Shown one piece after another: positions 1 through 8,203 of a stretch of DNA of 32,953 bases. Under the pieces are notes generated by a model that saw nothing but the letters and a program-made list of their open reading frames with translations, ran no database searches and was not told where the DNA came from. This stretch comes from Pseudomonas cyclaminis (GTDB lineage Bacteria > Pseudomonadota > Gammaproteobacteria > Pseudomonadales > Pseudomonadaceae): assembly GCF_015163715.1 (NCBI RefSeq), contig NZ_JADDUM010000016.1:1-32953 (forward strand), written 5' to 3'. The first letter of the stretch is position 1, and each line of letters opens with the position of its first letter. Both the position numbers and the translations under genes were made by a program.

Positions 1-3
1 CAA

Positions 4-31
4 GTGTGGAGGGGGGCTTGCCCCCGATGAC
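4..31. repeat. REP-like palindromic element at the window edge
   Basis: A G-run and a C-run flank a CTTG loop (GGGGG at 12-16, CCCCC at 21-25), preceded by TGTGGAG. This is the usual core of the intergenic REP sequences abundant in P. fluorescens-group genomes. A second copy with the inverted loop CAAG lies at 26801-26824. The left end of the unit may be cut by the window start. Confidence 0.7.
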
Positions 32-51
32 TATCTCAGCAACACCCCAAG

Positions 52-76
52 ATGCCCTGCCATGCCAGGGCATTTT
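52..76 (+). terminator. Probable weak rho-independent terminator
   Basis: Perfect 8-bp inverted repeat ATGCCCTG (52-59) and CAGGGCAT (66-73) around a 6-nt loop, followed by only four T. It would end a plus-strand gene lying left of the window. The short T tract makes it weak. Confidence 0.5.
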
Positions 77-157
77 GCCGTCTACGATTCAACTTGCACC
101 CCGCCAGGCCGACAAACTGGCACTATCAAGCCTAAACGCCTCGCAGAGATAACGGAC

Positions 158-895
158 ATGTCCCTACGCACCCTGCTCACCGCCCTTCTCCTGGCCGCCA
201 GTTGCTCGGCAGTCGCCGACACCGAAGTCGTCAACCTGAGCAACCGCACCAGCGCTGACCTGCTGCCGGTGGCGCAGAACTTCATCGGCAAGGACGGTAC
301 CGTCAGCGCCTACGGTAACCAGCTTATTGTCAACGCCGACCCTGGCAAGATCGAAGCTCTGCGCGCCCTGCTCGCCCAACTCGACACGCCCGCCAAACGC
401 CTGCTGATTACGGTCGACACCAACGAAAGCAACCAGCAAAACACCAGTAGCGACCAGACCCGCATCATCAGCTACGGCACCGCCAGCCGTGACGGCGGCA
501 TCCAGCAGATCCAGGCCAGCGAAGGCGTGCCCGCTCTGATTCAGGTTGGCCAAAGCGTGCCACTGACCACCACCCAACCCGATGCTTATGGCCGCCCGCA
601 AAACCAGACCCAATACCGCAACGTGACCCAGGGCTTTTATGTGACTGCAAGCGTCACCGGCGAGACCGTACACCTAGCAATCAGTACCAACCGTGACCGC
701 ATGAGCCAGGAACGTCCCGATGTAGTGAACGTGCAAAGCACCGACACAACCGTCAGCGGCCGACTGGGCGAGTGGATTCCCCTGGCAGGCATCAACCGCC
801 AAACCCAGGCTGACAAATCCACTACAACCCGCAGCTACTCTACTCAGGGGCGCGATGACCTGACTTTGCGGGTCAAGGTCGACACCCTGAACTGA
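158..895 (+). CDS. Secreted protein with one secretin N-domain (NolW-like), function unknown
   Basis: A 245-residue protein starting at ATG 158. An upstream in-frame start at 62 would put about 32 unlikely residues before an obvious signal peptide. Residues 1-20 are a Sec signal ending AVA before Asp21; the Cys at 16 is a poor lipobox. Residues 23-86 have the pattern of the short N1/NolW domain of type II/III secretin proteins (VVNLSNRTSADLLPVAQ, then LIVNADPGKIEALRALLAQLD). The rest is Gln/Thr/Ser-rich with a beta-strand-like tail. At 245 residues it lacks room for the secretin barrel, so it is an orphan periplasmic N-domain protein, not a channel. No secretion genes are nearby. It lies upstream of aceA on the same strand, but the 486-bp gap argues against a shared transcript. 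The ribosome-binding site is weak. Confidence 0.7.
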   Translation: MSLRTLLTALLLAASCSAVADTEVVNLSNRTSADLLPVAQNFIGKDGTVSAYGNQLIVNADPGKIEALRALLAQLDTPAKRLLITVDTNESNQQNTSSDQTRIISYGTASRDGGIQQIQASEGVPALIQVGQSVPLTTTQPDAYGRPQNQTQYRNVTQGFYVTASVTGETVHLAISTNRDRMSQERPDVVNVQSTDTTVSGRLGEWIPLAGINRQTQADKSTTTRSYSTQGRDDLTLRVKVDTLN

Positions 896-935
896 AGCAC
901 CAAAAACTGACTGATGAGTCGTATAAGACTAAAGA

Positions 936-961
936 TGTAGTGCTCGAAAAAAAGCACTACA
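936..961. promoter_or_regulatory. Perfect inverted repeat, candidate operator for aceA (RccR/HexR-type?)
   Basis: Arms TGTAGTGCT (936-944) and AGCACTACA (953-961) are perfect 9-bp inverted repeats with an A-rich 8-nt spacer. The outer parts read TGTAGT...ACTACA. The element ends 6 bp before a TTGACG -35-like box, a typical operator position. No T run follows on the plus strand, so it is not a good terminator. From memory, the RpiR-family regulator RccR controls aceA in P. fluorescens through a site of this general type; the assignment is inference. Confidence 0.5.
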
Positions 962-967
962 AAACAT

Positions 968-996
968 TTGACGATCCAAAAAAGCATGGGCATGAT
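968..996 (+). promoter_or_regulatory. Candidate sigma70 promoter for aceA (distal)
   Basis: TTGACG (968-973) is separated by 17 bp from CATGAT (991-996), matching 5/6 and 4/6 of the -35 and -10 consensus. Transcription would begin near 1003 and give a leader of about 380 nt before aceA. I saw no better promoter nearer to aceA. Confidence 0.4.
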
Positions 997-1381
997 GGCC
1001 TCGCTCCCGCTAATCAGGGGCCCTGGCAAGGGCCTTCGGATCGTCGCTCCAAGTTACCCACCTGAGCCGATTCGTTTCTGTACCGCCCACAAGGTGTGTT
1101 TGACGAGGTTGCGACTGGAACGAAGTTGTCCCGAGGGACGGAAGCTAACCAGGTAACCCGGCAACACGCTGCAGAATGCCCAAGGGCCCACGACGCCCGA
1201 AGACTGTTCTCGGCCAGCCTTTACCTGCCCCCCTCTCGATCATCGCTCATCCCGTCGCCTGCCCCGTCGAACCTGACTTGACCGCCTATGCTTCTGGTCA
1301 GCGAGCAGCCATACCCCGCAACGATTGCGCGGCTGGCAAATGGATCTTTCCACCTAGACCTATGCGACGAGGTTTTTCCCC
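997..1381 (+). other. Long non-coding gap before aceA, candidate structured leader or small RNA
   Basis: No convincing gene lies between the secretin-domain protein and aceA. The stretch is rich in potential RNA structure. GGCCCT (1019-1024) pairs with AGGGCC (1029-1034) around GGCA and can be lengthened by G-U pairs. GTCC (1128-1131) pairs with GGAC (1136-1139). GTTGC (1108-1112) can pair with GCAAC (1161-1165), and GTTACC (1053-1058) with GGTAAC (1152-1157). No T-tract terminator appears before aceA, which favours an mRNA leader over a free-standing sRNA, though a processed sRNA is possible. I cannot match it to a named RNA family. Confidence 0.35.
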
Positions 1382-2707
1382 ATGGCACTGACACGCGAAC
1401 AGCAAATTGCAGCCCTTGAAAAAGATTGGGCTGAAAACCCACGCTGGAAAGGCGTGACCCGCGCTTATTCCGCTGCTGACGTCGTCCGCCTGCGTGGCTC
1501 GGTTCAACCTGAGCACACCTTTGCAAAACTCGGCGCCGAGAAGCTGTGGAACCTGGTCACCCAAGGTGCCAAGCCTTCCTTCCGTCCCGACAAAGATTTC
1601 GTCAACTGCATGGGCGCCCTTACTGGCGGCCAGGCAGTCCAACAGGTAAAAGCCGGTATCCAGGCGATCTACCTGTCCGGCTGGCAAGTGGCAGCGGACA
1701 ACAACTCCGCTGAATCCATGTACCCCGACCAATCGCTGTACCCAGTTGACTCCGTACCGACCGTGGTCAAGCGCATCAACAACTCGTTCCGTCGTGCCGA
1801 CCAGATCCAGTGGAAAGCCGGTAAAGGTCCGGGCGACGAAGGCTACATCGACTACTTCGCGCCAATCGTGGCTGACGCCGAAGCCGGTTTCGGCGGCGTA
1901 CTGAACGCTTATGAGCTGATGAAGAGCATGATCGAAGCCGGCGCCGCTGGCGTTCACTTCGAAGACCAACTGGCTTCCGTGAAGAAATGTGGCCACATGG
2001 GCGGCAAGGTACTGGTTCCGACCCAGGAAGCCGTACAGAAGCTGACCGCTGCCCGCTTGGCCGCTGACGTTGCCGGCACGCCAACCATCATCCTGGCCCG
2101 TACCGACGCCAACGCCGCCGATTTGCTGACCTCGGACTGCGACCCGTACGACCAGCCGTTCGTGACCGGCGAGCGCACCCAGGAAGGCTTCTATAAAGTA
2201 CGCGCCGGCCTCGACCAAGCCATCGCCCGCGGCCTGGCCTATGCGCCGTATGCCGACCTGATCTGGTGCGAAACCGCCAAGCCGGACCTGGACGAAGCCC
2301 GTCGCTTTGCTGAAGCGATCAAAAAGGAATACCCGGACCAACTGCTGTCCTACAACTGCTCGCCTTCCTTCAACTGGAAGAAGAACCTGGACGACGCGAC
2401 CATCGCCAAGTTCCAGCGCGAGCTGTCCGCCATGGGCTACAAGCACCAGTTCATCACCCTGGCCGGCATTCACAACATGTGGCACAGCATGTTCAACCTG
2501 GCGCACGACTACGCCCGCAACGACATGACCGCCTACGTGAAGCTGCAGGAGCAGGAATTCGCTGACGCCTCCAAGGGCTACACCTTTGTGGCGCACCAGC
2601 AGGAAGTCGGCACCGGCTACTTCGACGACATGACCACCGTGATCCAGGGCGGCTCCTCGTCCGTGACCGCGCTGACCGGCTCGACCGAAGAAGAGCAGTT
2701 CCACTAA
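1382..2707 (+). CDS. aceA: Isocitrate lyase
   Basis: Cleaves isocitrate to glyoxylate and succinate in the glyoxylate shunt, in the cytoplasm, allowing growth on acetate and fatty acids. The 441-residue protein is close to the E. coli-type enzyme. It carries the catalytic KKCGH motif at residues 201-205 (catalytic Cys203) and the family pattern throughout, including WQVAADNN, an acidic metal-binding region with ADAEAGFGG, and YNCSPSFNW. The start ATG 1382 is preceded by GAGG at good spacing. The gene is monocistronic: a long gap precedes it and a strong terminator follows 64 bp after the stop. Regulation probably acts at the palindrome and promoter near 936-996. The adjoining nuo operon is a separate transcript on the same strand. 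Confidence 0.97.
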   Translation: MALTREQQIAALEKDWAENPRWKGVTRAYSAADVVRLRGSVQPEHTFAKLGAEKLWNLVTQGAKPSFRPDKDFVNCMGALTGGQAVQQVKAGIQAIYLSGWQVAADNNSAESMYPDQSLYPVDSVPTVVKRINNSFRRADQIQWKAGKGPGDEGYIDYFAPIVADAEAGFGGVLNAYELMKSMIEAGAAGVHFEDQLASVKKCGHMGGKVLVPTQEAVQKLTAARLAADVAGTPTIILARTDANAADLLTSDCDPYDQPFVTGERTQEGFYKVRAGLDQAIARGLAYAPYADLIWCETAKPDLDEARRFAEAIKKEYPDQLLSYNCSPSFNWKKNLDDATIAKFQRELSAMGYKHQFITLAGIHNMWHSMFNLAHDYARNDMTAYVKLQEQEFADASKGYTFVAHQQEVGTGYFDDMTTVIQGGSSSVTALTGSTEEEQFH

Positions 2708-2723
2708 GCACCGCGTACACGGC

Positions 2724-2756
2724 CACTGCGGCCCCAAGGAAGACCTAACCGCAGTG
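2724..2756 (+). other. Stem-loop in the aceA 3' untranslated region
   Basis: CACTGCGG (2724-2731) and CCGCAGTG (2749-2756) form a perfect 8-bp stem with a 17-nt loop containing AAGGAAG. It lies between the aceA stop and its terminator. No T run follows, so it may be an mRNA stability element, or the GGA in its loop might bind an RsmA/CsrA-type protein; both roles are inference. Confidence 0.4.
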
Positions 2757-2770
2757 CCGCACAGCAATCA

Positions 2771-2798
2771 CGCCCCGACTGGTTCGGGGCGTTTTTTT
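2771..2798 (+). terminator. Rho-independent terminator of aceA
   Basis: CGCCCCGA (2771-2778) and TCGGGGCG (2784-2791) form a perfect 8-bp stem with a 5-nt loop, followed by seven T. It separates aceA from the nuo promoter region. Confidence 0.93.
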
Positions 2799-2991
2799 GC
2801 CTGCAGAACCCCCCCCTCCCACACGGGAAATGTGATCTGCCTGAAGATTTTGCGCAAAACATTGATCCAGAGCGGTATGCACATCCGCAAAAGCGGTTAA
2901 AAGATGCACACCCACAACTAAGCAGCAATCAAGCAAGTAACGGCAACTTCCCCCGCTACACGAGAAACATTCGCTTAAACCTCTCGCAAAC

Positions 2992-3010
2992 AATATTCAT
3001 TATCATTTAG
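2992..3010. promoter_or_regulatory. Fur-box-like sequence
   Basis: This 19-bp window matches the classical Fur consensus at about 13 of 19 positions when read on the minus strand (core AATGATAAT). Complex I is an iron-rich enzyme, so iron control is conceivable. However, the site lies about 135 bp upstream of the best promoter and AT-rich chance matches are common. Confidence 0.3.
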
Positions 3011-3143
3011 CCAGGGAAAACTTCGTTACCAGCCAAACAAAACTTAATTGTTCAAATGCCCGCTAATGCCCGTCCAGCAAGGGCTACAGCCCCACAAAGG
3101 TGCACTATGTCCTTATTCCATCGAATAATTTCGCTATAGGAAT

Positions 3144-3172
3144 TTTACTTGCCCGGTGTTTAGCCATAAAAT
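3144..3172 (+). promoter_or_regulatory. Candidate sigma70 promoter of the nuo operon
   Basis: TTTACT (3144-3149), a 17-bp spacer and TAAAAT (3167-3172) match 4/6 and 5/6 of the consensus. Transcription would start near 3179, leaving a leader of about 84 nt before nuoA. Confidence 0.45.
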
Positions 3173-3262
3173 CACCGCGATTGACTGCGCTGCGACATAT
3201 CGTCACTGCATCATTACTTTTTCGAGCTCAGAGACCTTTGCTCTCTGTTAAGGATTTCCAGC

Positions 3263-3667
3263 ATGACCGAAGCGACAGGACTCATAGCCCACAACTGGGG
3301 CTTTGCCATTTTCCTCCTCGGTGTTGTAGGCCTTTGCGCCTTCATGCTCGGCGTCTCCAGCCTCCTCGGGTCAAAAGCCTGGGGCCGCAGCAAAAACGAA
3401 CCGTTCGAGTCGGGCATGCTACCTACAGGTGGCGCCCGCCTGCGGCTCTCAGCCAAATTCTATCTGGTCGCGATGCTGTTCGTGATCTTCGATATCGAAG
3501 CCCTTTTTCTCTTTGCCTGGTCTGTGTCCGTCCGCGAAAGCGGCTGGACCGGATTCGTCGAAGCTCTCGTTTTCATAGCAATTCTGTTGGCAGGCCTTGT
3601 CTACCTATTCCGAGTGGGCGCCTTGATTGGGCTCCGGAAGCTCGTCGTAAGCGGCAAGCGAAGCTGA
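3263..3667 (+). CDS. nuoA: NADH-quinone oxidoreductase subunit A
   Basis: First gene of the complex I operon, encoding a small inner-membrane subunit at the junction of the membrane and peripheral arms. The 134-residue protein has three hydrophobic segments (about 14-36, 66-88 and 97-117). It shows the NuoA signature KNEPFESG in the loop after the first helix and [21 protein letters not shown] in the second, with the conserved acidic residues. ATG 3263 is preceded by AAGGA. nuoB follows after 18 bp, consistent with one long transcript starting in the gap upstream. Confidence 0.95.
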   Translation: MTEATGLIAHNWGFAIFLLGVVGLCAFMLGVSSLLGSKAWGRSKNEPFESGMLPTGGARLRLSAKFYLVAMLFVIFDIEALFLFAWSVSVRESGWTGFVEALVFIAILLAGLVYLFRVGALIGLRKLVVSGKRS

Positions 3668-3685
3668 AACAATGAGGCTTTGGCG

Positions 3686-4360
3686 ATGCAATACAATCTC
3701 ACCAGGATCGACCCGGATGCTCCTAACGATCAATACCCCATCGGCGAACGGGAAACCGTCTCCGATCCGTTAGAAGACCAAGTCCACAAAAACATCTACA
3801 TGGGCAAGCTGGAAGACGTGCTGAGTGGCGCGGTCAACTGGGGGCGTAAAAACTCCCTGTGGCCGTACAACTTCGGCCTTTCTTGCTGCTACGTGGAAAT
3901 GACCACCGCCTTCACGGCGCCCCACGACATCGCACGCTTTGGCGCCGAAGTTATCCGGGCATCACCGCGCCAGGCGGATTTCATGGTTATCGCCGGGACC
4001 TGCTTCATCAAGATGGCGCCGATCATTCAGCGTCTCTACGAGCAAATGCTCGAACCAAAGTGGGTTATCTCCATGGGTTCGTGCGCCAACTCCGGTGGCA
4101 TGTACGACATCTACTCCGTGGTTCAGGGGGTGGACAAGTTCCTGCCCGTGGACGTCTACGTGCCTGGCTGCCCGCCCCGCCCCGAAGCATTCCTGCAAGG
4201 CTTGATGCTGTTGCAGGAATCGATTGGCAAGGAGCGTCGCCCGCTTTCCTGGGTCGTTGGCGATCAAGGCGTATACCGCGCCGAGATGCCTTCGCAAAAG
4301 GAACAGCGCCGCGAACAGCGAATCGCAGTCACCAACCTGCGCAGCCCTGACGAAGTCTGA
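3686..4360 (+). CDS. nuoB: NADH-quinone oxidoreductase subunit B
   Basis: Peripheral-arm subunit that carries iron-sulfur cluster N2, the last electron donor to quinone. The 224-residue protein has the four expected ligands: the tandem Cys67-Cys68 in LSCCYVEM, Cys133 in [11 protein letters not shown] and Cys162 in [11 protein letters not shown] chose ATG 3686, which has GAGG about 8 bp upstream; an in-frame TTG two codons earlier is less likely. The C-terminal part ([21 protein letters not shown] and what follows) is typical of gammaproteobacterial NuoB. A 72-bp gap separates it from nuoCD. Confidence 0.97.
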   Translation: MQYNLTRIDPDAPNDQYPIGERETVSDPLEDQVHKNIYMGKLEDVLSGAVNWGRKNSLWPYNFGLSCCYVEMTTAFTAPHDIARFGAEVIRASPRQADFMVIAGTCFIKMAPIIQRLYEQMLEPKWVISMGSCANSGGMYDIYSVVQGVDKFLPVDVYVPGCPPRPEAFLQGLMLLQESIGKERRPLSWVVGDQGVYRAEMPSQKEQRREQRIAVTNLRSPDEV

Positions 4361-4432
4361 TCCAGCCCCGCTTCTTTTATAGAACGAAAAACTGGCTTCA
4401 TTCTTTACGTTGACCGAAAGCGATAAAAAACC

Positions 4433-6217
4433 ATGACTACAGGCAGTGCTCGACGCATCCCGCCTTATAAGGCAGACGACCAGGATGTGGTCGTCGAACT
4501 CAATAACCGTTTTGGCCCTGACGCCTTCACCGCCCAGGCCACACGCACCGGTATGCCGGTGCTGTGGGTGGCGCGTGCCAGGCTCGTCGAGGTCCTGACC
4601 TTCCTGCGCAACCTGCCCAAGCCGTACGTCATGCTTTATGACCTGCATGGCGTGGACGAGCGTCTGCGCACCAAGCGCCAGGGCCTGCCGAGCGGCGCCG
4701 ATTTCACCGTGTTCTACCACCTGATGTCGCTGGAACGTAACAGCGACGTGATGATCAAGGTTGCCCTCTCCGAGAGCGACCTGAGCGTCCCGACCGTGAC
4801 CGGTATCTGGCCGAACGCCAGCTGGTACGAGCGTGAAGTGTGGGACATGTTCGGTATCGACTTCCCGGGTCACCCGCACCTGACGCGCATCATGATGCCG
4901 CCCACCTGGGAAGGTCACCCGCTGCGCAAGGACTTCCCTGCCCGCGCCACCGAATTCGACCCGTTCAGCCTCAACCTGGCCAAGCAACAGCTTGAAGAAG
5001 AAGCGGCGCGCTTCCGTCCGGAAGACTGGGGCATGAAACGCTCCGGCACCAACGAGGACTACATGTTCCTCAACCTGGGCCCGAACCACCCTTCGGCTCA
5101 CGGTGCCTTCCGTATCATCCTGCAACTGGACGGCGAAGAAATCGTCGACTGCGTGCCGGACATCGGCTACCACCACCGTGGTGCCGAGAAGATGGCCGAG
5201 CGCCAGTCGTGGCACAGTTTCATCCCGTACACCGACCGTATCGACTACCTCGGCGGCGTGATGAACAACCTGCCGTACGTGCTCTCGGTCGAGAAGCTCG
5301 CCGGCATCAAGGTACCGGACCGCGTCGACACCATCCGCATCATGATGGCCGAGTTCTTCCGGATCACCAGCCACCTGCTGTTCCTGGGTACCTATATCCA
5401 GGACGTCGGCGCCATGACCCCGGTGTTCTTCACCTTCACCGACCGTCAGCGCGCCTACAAGGTCATCGAAGCCATCACCGGCTTCCGCCTGCACCCGGCC
5501 TGGTACCGCATCGGCGGCGTGGCCCACGACCTGCCGAACGGCTGGGAGCGCCTGGTCAAGGAATTCATCGACTGGATGCCCAAGCGTCTGGACGAGTACC
5601 AGAAAGCCGCGCTCGATAACAGCATCCTCAAGGGCCGTACCATCGGCGTCGCCGCCTACAACACCAAAGAGGCCCTGGAATGGGGCGTCACCGGTGCGGG
5701 CCTGCGTTCGACCGGCTGCGATTTCGACCTGCGTAAAGCCCGCCCGTACTCCGGCTACGAGAACTTCGAGTTCGAAGTCCCGCTGGCGGCCAATGGCGAT
5801 GCCTACGACCGTTGCATCGTGCGCGTCGAAGAAATGCGCCAGAGCCTGAAGATCATCGAGCAGTGCATGCGCAACATGCCGGCCGGCCCGTACAAGGCGG
5901 ATCACCCGCTGACCACGCCGCCGCCCAAAGAGCGCACGCTGCAACACATCGAAACCCTGATCACGCACTTCCTGCAGGTTTCGTGGGGCCCGGTCATGCC
6001 GGCCAACGAATCCTTCCAGATGATCGAAGCGACCAAGGGTATCAACAGTTATTACCTGACGAGCGATGGCGGCACCATGAGCTACCGCACCCGGATTCGT
6101 ACTCCAAGCTTCCCGCACTTGCAGCAGATCCCTTCGGTGATCAAAGGCGAGATGGTCGCGGACTTGATTGCGTACCTGGGTAGTATCGATTTCGTTATGG
6201 CCGACGTGGACCGCTAA
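4433..6217 (+). CDS. nuoCD: NADH-quinone oxidoreductase fused subunits C/D
   Basis: A 594-residue fusion of the 30-kDa (NuoC, about residues 1-185) and 49-kDa (NuoD, about residues 205-594) subunits, as is normal in enterobacteria and pseudomonads. NuoC shows the family signature [23 protein letters not shown]. NuoD shows [15 protein letters not shown], a quinone-binding-region motif, and [14 protein letters not shown], and ends in the conserved acidic ...[12 protein letters not shown]. NuoD and NuoB form the quinone pocket. nuoE starts 2 bp after the stop, so the two are translationally close. The ribosome-binding site is A-rich and weak. Confidence 0.97.
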   Translation: MTTGSARRIPPYKADDQDVVVELNNRFGPDAFTAQATRTGMPVLWVARARLVEVLTFLRNLPKPYVMLYDLHGVDERLRTKRQGLPSGADFTVFYHLMSLERNSDVMIKVALSESDLSVPTVTGIWPNASWYEREVWDMFGIDFPGHPHLTRIMMPPTWEGHPLRKDFPARATEFDPFSLNLAKQQLEEEAARFRPEDWGMKRSGTNEDYMFLNLGPNHPSAHGAFRIILQLDGEEIVDCVPDIGYHHRGAEKMAERQSWHSFIPYTDRIDYLGGVMNNLPYVLSVEKLAGIKVPDRVDTIRIMMAEFFRITSHLLFLGTYIQDVGAMTPVFFTFTDRQRAYKVIEAITGFRLHPAWYRIGGVAHDLPNGWERLVKEFIDWMPKRLDEYQKAALDNSILKGRTIGVAAYNTKEALEWGVTGAGLRSTGCDFDLRKARPYSGYENFEFEVPLAANGDAYDRCIVRVEEMRQSLKIIEQCMRNMPAGPYKADHPLTTPPPKERTLQHIETLITHFLQVSWGPVMPANESFQMIEATKGINSYYLTSDGGTMSYRTRIRTPSFPHLQQIPSVIKGEMVADLIAYLGSIDFVMADVDR

Positions 6218-6219
6218 GC

Positions 6220-6717
6220 ATGAACAGCACGCTTATCCAGACAGACCGTTTCACCCTGAGTGAAACCGAGCGCTCGGCCATCGAGCACGAGCTGCATCAC
6301 TACGAAGACCCGCGCGCGGCGTCGATCGAAGCCTTGAAGATCGTCCAGAAGGAACGTGGCTGGGTGCCGGACGGCGCCCTGTACGCCATCGGCGAGATCC
6401 TCGGCATCCCTGCCAGCGACGTTGAAGGCGTGGCCACGTTCTACAGCCAGATCTTCCGCCAGCCGGTGGGCCGTCACATCATTCGCGTGTGCGACAGCAT
6501 GGTCTGCTACATCGGCGGCCACGAATCGGTGGTCGATGCGATCCAGGGCAAGCTGGGCATCGGCCTCGGCCAGACCACCGCCGACGGCCGCTTCACGCTG
6601 CTGCCGGTGTGCTGCCTGGGCAACTGCGACAAGGCGCCGGCGTTGATGATCGACGACGACACATTCGGTGACGTGCAAGCATCCGGCGTGACCCAATTGC
6701 TTGAGGGCTACCCATGA
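6220..6717 (+). CDS. nuoE: NADH-quinone oxidoreductase subunit E
   Basis: The 24-kDa thioredoxin-like subunit of the NADH-oxidising module, holding 2Fe-2S cluster N1a. The 165-residue protein has the expected ligands Cys91 and Cys96 ([12 protein letters not shown]), and Cys132 and Cys136 ([11 protein letters not shown]). The stop overlaps the start of nuoF in an ATGA arrangement at 6714-6717, which implies translational coupling and supports the nuoF start chosen here. Confidence 0.96.
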   Translation: MNSTLIQTDRFTLSETERSAIEHELHHYEDPRAASIEALKIVQKERGWVPDGALYAIGEILGIPASDVEGVATFYSQIFRQPVGRHIIRVCDSMVCYIGGHESVVDAIQGKLGIGLGQTTADGRFTLLPVCCLGNCDKAPALMIDDDTFGDVQASGVTQLLEGYP

Positions 6718-8068
6718 CCCTTACATCTTTCGGCCCGGCAACCTGATCAAGCGTTCGCCCGAGACCCATCCCCTGACCTGGCGCCTGCGTGACGATGCCG
6801 AGCCGGTCTGGCTCGACGAGTACCAGTCCAAGCACGGCTACGCCGCAGCGCGCAAAGCCTTCGCCGACATGGCCCAGGACGACATCGTCCAGACCGTGAA
6901 GGACGCTGGCCTCAAGGGTCGCGGCGGTGCAGGCTTCCCCACGGGCGTGAAGTGGGGCCTGATGCCCAAGGACGAATCCATCAACATCCGCTACCTGCTG
7001 TGCAACGCGGATGAAATGGAGCCGAACACCTGGAAAGACCGCATGCTGATGGAGCAACTGCCCCATCTGCTGATCGAAGGCATGCTGATCAGCGCCCGTG
7101 CACTCAAGACTTACCGGGGCTATATCTTCCTGCGTGGCGAATACACCACCGCCGCCAAGCACCTCAACCGTGCCGTGGAAGAAGCCAAGGCTGCCGGCCT
7201 GTTGGGCAAGAACATCCTCGGCTCCGGTTTTGACTTCGAACTGTTCGTGCACACCGGCGCCGGGCGTTACATCTGCGGTGAAGAAACCGCGTTGATCAAC
7301 TCCCTCGAAGGCCGTCGCGCCAACCCGCGCTCCAAGCCGCCCTTCCCTGCCGCCGTGGGCGTGTGGGGCAAGCCGACCTGCGTGAACAACGTCGAGACCC
7401 TGTGCAACGTGCCGGCGATCATCGCCGACGGCGTGGACTGGTACAAATCGTTGGCCCGTGAAGGCAGCGAAGACATGGGCACCAAGCTCATGGGCTTCTC
7501 CGGCAAGGTCAAGAACCCTGGCCTGTGGGAACTGCCATTCGGCGTGACCGCACGCGAGCTGTTCGAGGACTACGCCGGCGGCATGCGCGACGGCTACACC
7601 TTGAAAGCCTGGCAGCCAGGCGGCGCCGGCACCGGTTTCCTGTTGCCCGAGCACCTCGACGCACAGATGTATGCCGGCGGCATCGGCAAGGTCGGCACCC
7701 GGATGGGTACTGGCCTGGCGATGGCGGTGGACAACACGGTGAACATGGTCTCGCTGCTGCGCAACATGGAGCAGTTCTTTGCCCGTGAGTCGTGCGGCTT
7801 CTGCACCCCGTGCCGCGACGGTCTGCCGTGGAGCGTGAAATTGCTGATGGCGTTGGAAAATGGCGAAGGCCGCGAGGGTGATATCGAAACCCTGCTGGGC
7901 TTGGTCGGCTTCCTCGGCCCAGGCAAGACTTTCTGTGCTCACGCACCGGGCGCCGTGGAGCCATTGGGCAGCGCAATCAAATACTTCCGCTCGGAGTTCG
8001 AAGCCGGCATCGCGCCTACCAGCGCCGCCGTCCCGCCTCTGGCAAGGCCGATCGTAGTCGGCGCGTAA
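6714..8068 (+). CDS. nuoF: NADH-quinone oxidoreductase subunit F, frameshifted near codon 9 as read
   Basis: The 51-kDa subunit that binds NADH and FMN and carries 4Fe-4S cluster N3. The body has [36 protein letters not shown], and the cluster ligands ESCGFCTPC with a later TFCAH. ATG 6714 overlaps the nuoE stop and opens a typical N-terminus (MTLTSFGPA...), but that frame hits TGA at 6744. Adding one C near 6738-6739 (GGCA to GGCCA) joins it to the long frame as [20 protein letters not shown] and gives 451 residues, the usual size. As written, the main frame can only start at a TTG (6701) inside nuoE. Sequencing error is likelier than a true lesion. Confidence 0.9.
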
Positions 8069-8076
8069 CGCTTACC

Positions 8077-8104
8077 CAGGCGAAGGGTCCGTGCCCTTCG
8101 CCTG
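8077..8104 (+). other. Strong stem-loop 1 in the nuoF-nuoG spacer
   Basis: Perfect 11-bp arms CAGGCGAAGGG (8077-8087) and CCCTTCGCCTG (8094-8104) around the loop TCCGTG. It starts 8 bp after the nuoF stop. There is no T tract, so it is not a classical terminator; an mRNA processing or stability element inside the operon is plausible. Confidence 0.7.
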
Positions 8105-8105
8105 C

Positions 8106-8145
8106 TCATGGGCTGACGCCGTAAAGGCTGTGTTGATGCCCATGA
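8106..8145 (+). other. Stem-loop 2 in the nuoF-nuoG spacer
   Basis: Perfect 8-bp arms TCATGGGC (8106-8113) and GCCCATGA (8138-8145) with a 24-nt loop, one base after stem-loop 1. Together they fill half of the 135-bp spacer, the largest gap in the operon. Confidence 0.5.
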
Positions 8146-8203
8146 ATAACAAGATTCCATTAGCCACGCCCGCTGACAACGGGCCAACGAAGAACTTTGA
8201 ACC

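Larger units (their letters stand above)
2799..3262 (+). promoter_or_regulatory. Intergenic promoter region of the nuo operon
   Basis: A 464-bp gap with no supportable gene. It is AT-richer than its surroundings, as expected of a control region. It contains a Fur-box-like sequence (2992-3010), a lone TTGAT half-site of the Anr/FNR type near 2863 with no matching second half, and a sigma70-like promoter at 3144-3172. The nuoA ribosome-binding site AAGGA lies just before 3263. Possible starts such as ATG 3108 lead to low-quality reading frames that run into nuoA and were not accepted. Confidence 0.6.

Noticed and set aside
1096..1281. Upstream open frame in the aceA leader (61 codons from GTG 1096)
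   Set aside because: Poor ribosome-binding spacing and no recognisable protein character; insufficient support.
1298..2767. Long open frame antisense to aceA (489 residues)
   Set aside because: It mirrors a certain gene, has no ribosome-binding site or family pattern, and is the usual product of high-GC codon use.
2850..2880. Anr/FNR site in the nuo promoter region
   Set aside because: Only the TTGAT half is present; the matching ATCAA half at the required spacing is missing.
2990..3262. PrrF-type iron-responsive small RNA after the Fur-like box
   Set aside because: I could not find the PrrF core or a T-tract terminator before nuoA.
3100..3675. Open frame across the nuo promoter and nuoA
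   Set aside because: It runs through promoter-like DNA and then nuoA in another frame, with Arg/Pro/Ser-rich content and no family resemblance.
3962..6118. Very long open frame antisense to nuoB-nuoCD (718 residues)
   Set aside because: His/Val/Gly-rich low-complexity translation opposite a conserved gene; no domain or start signal.
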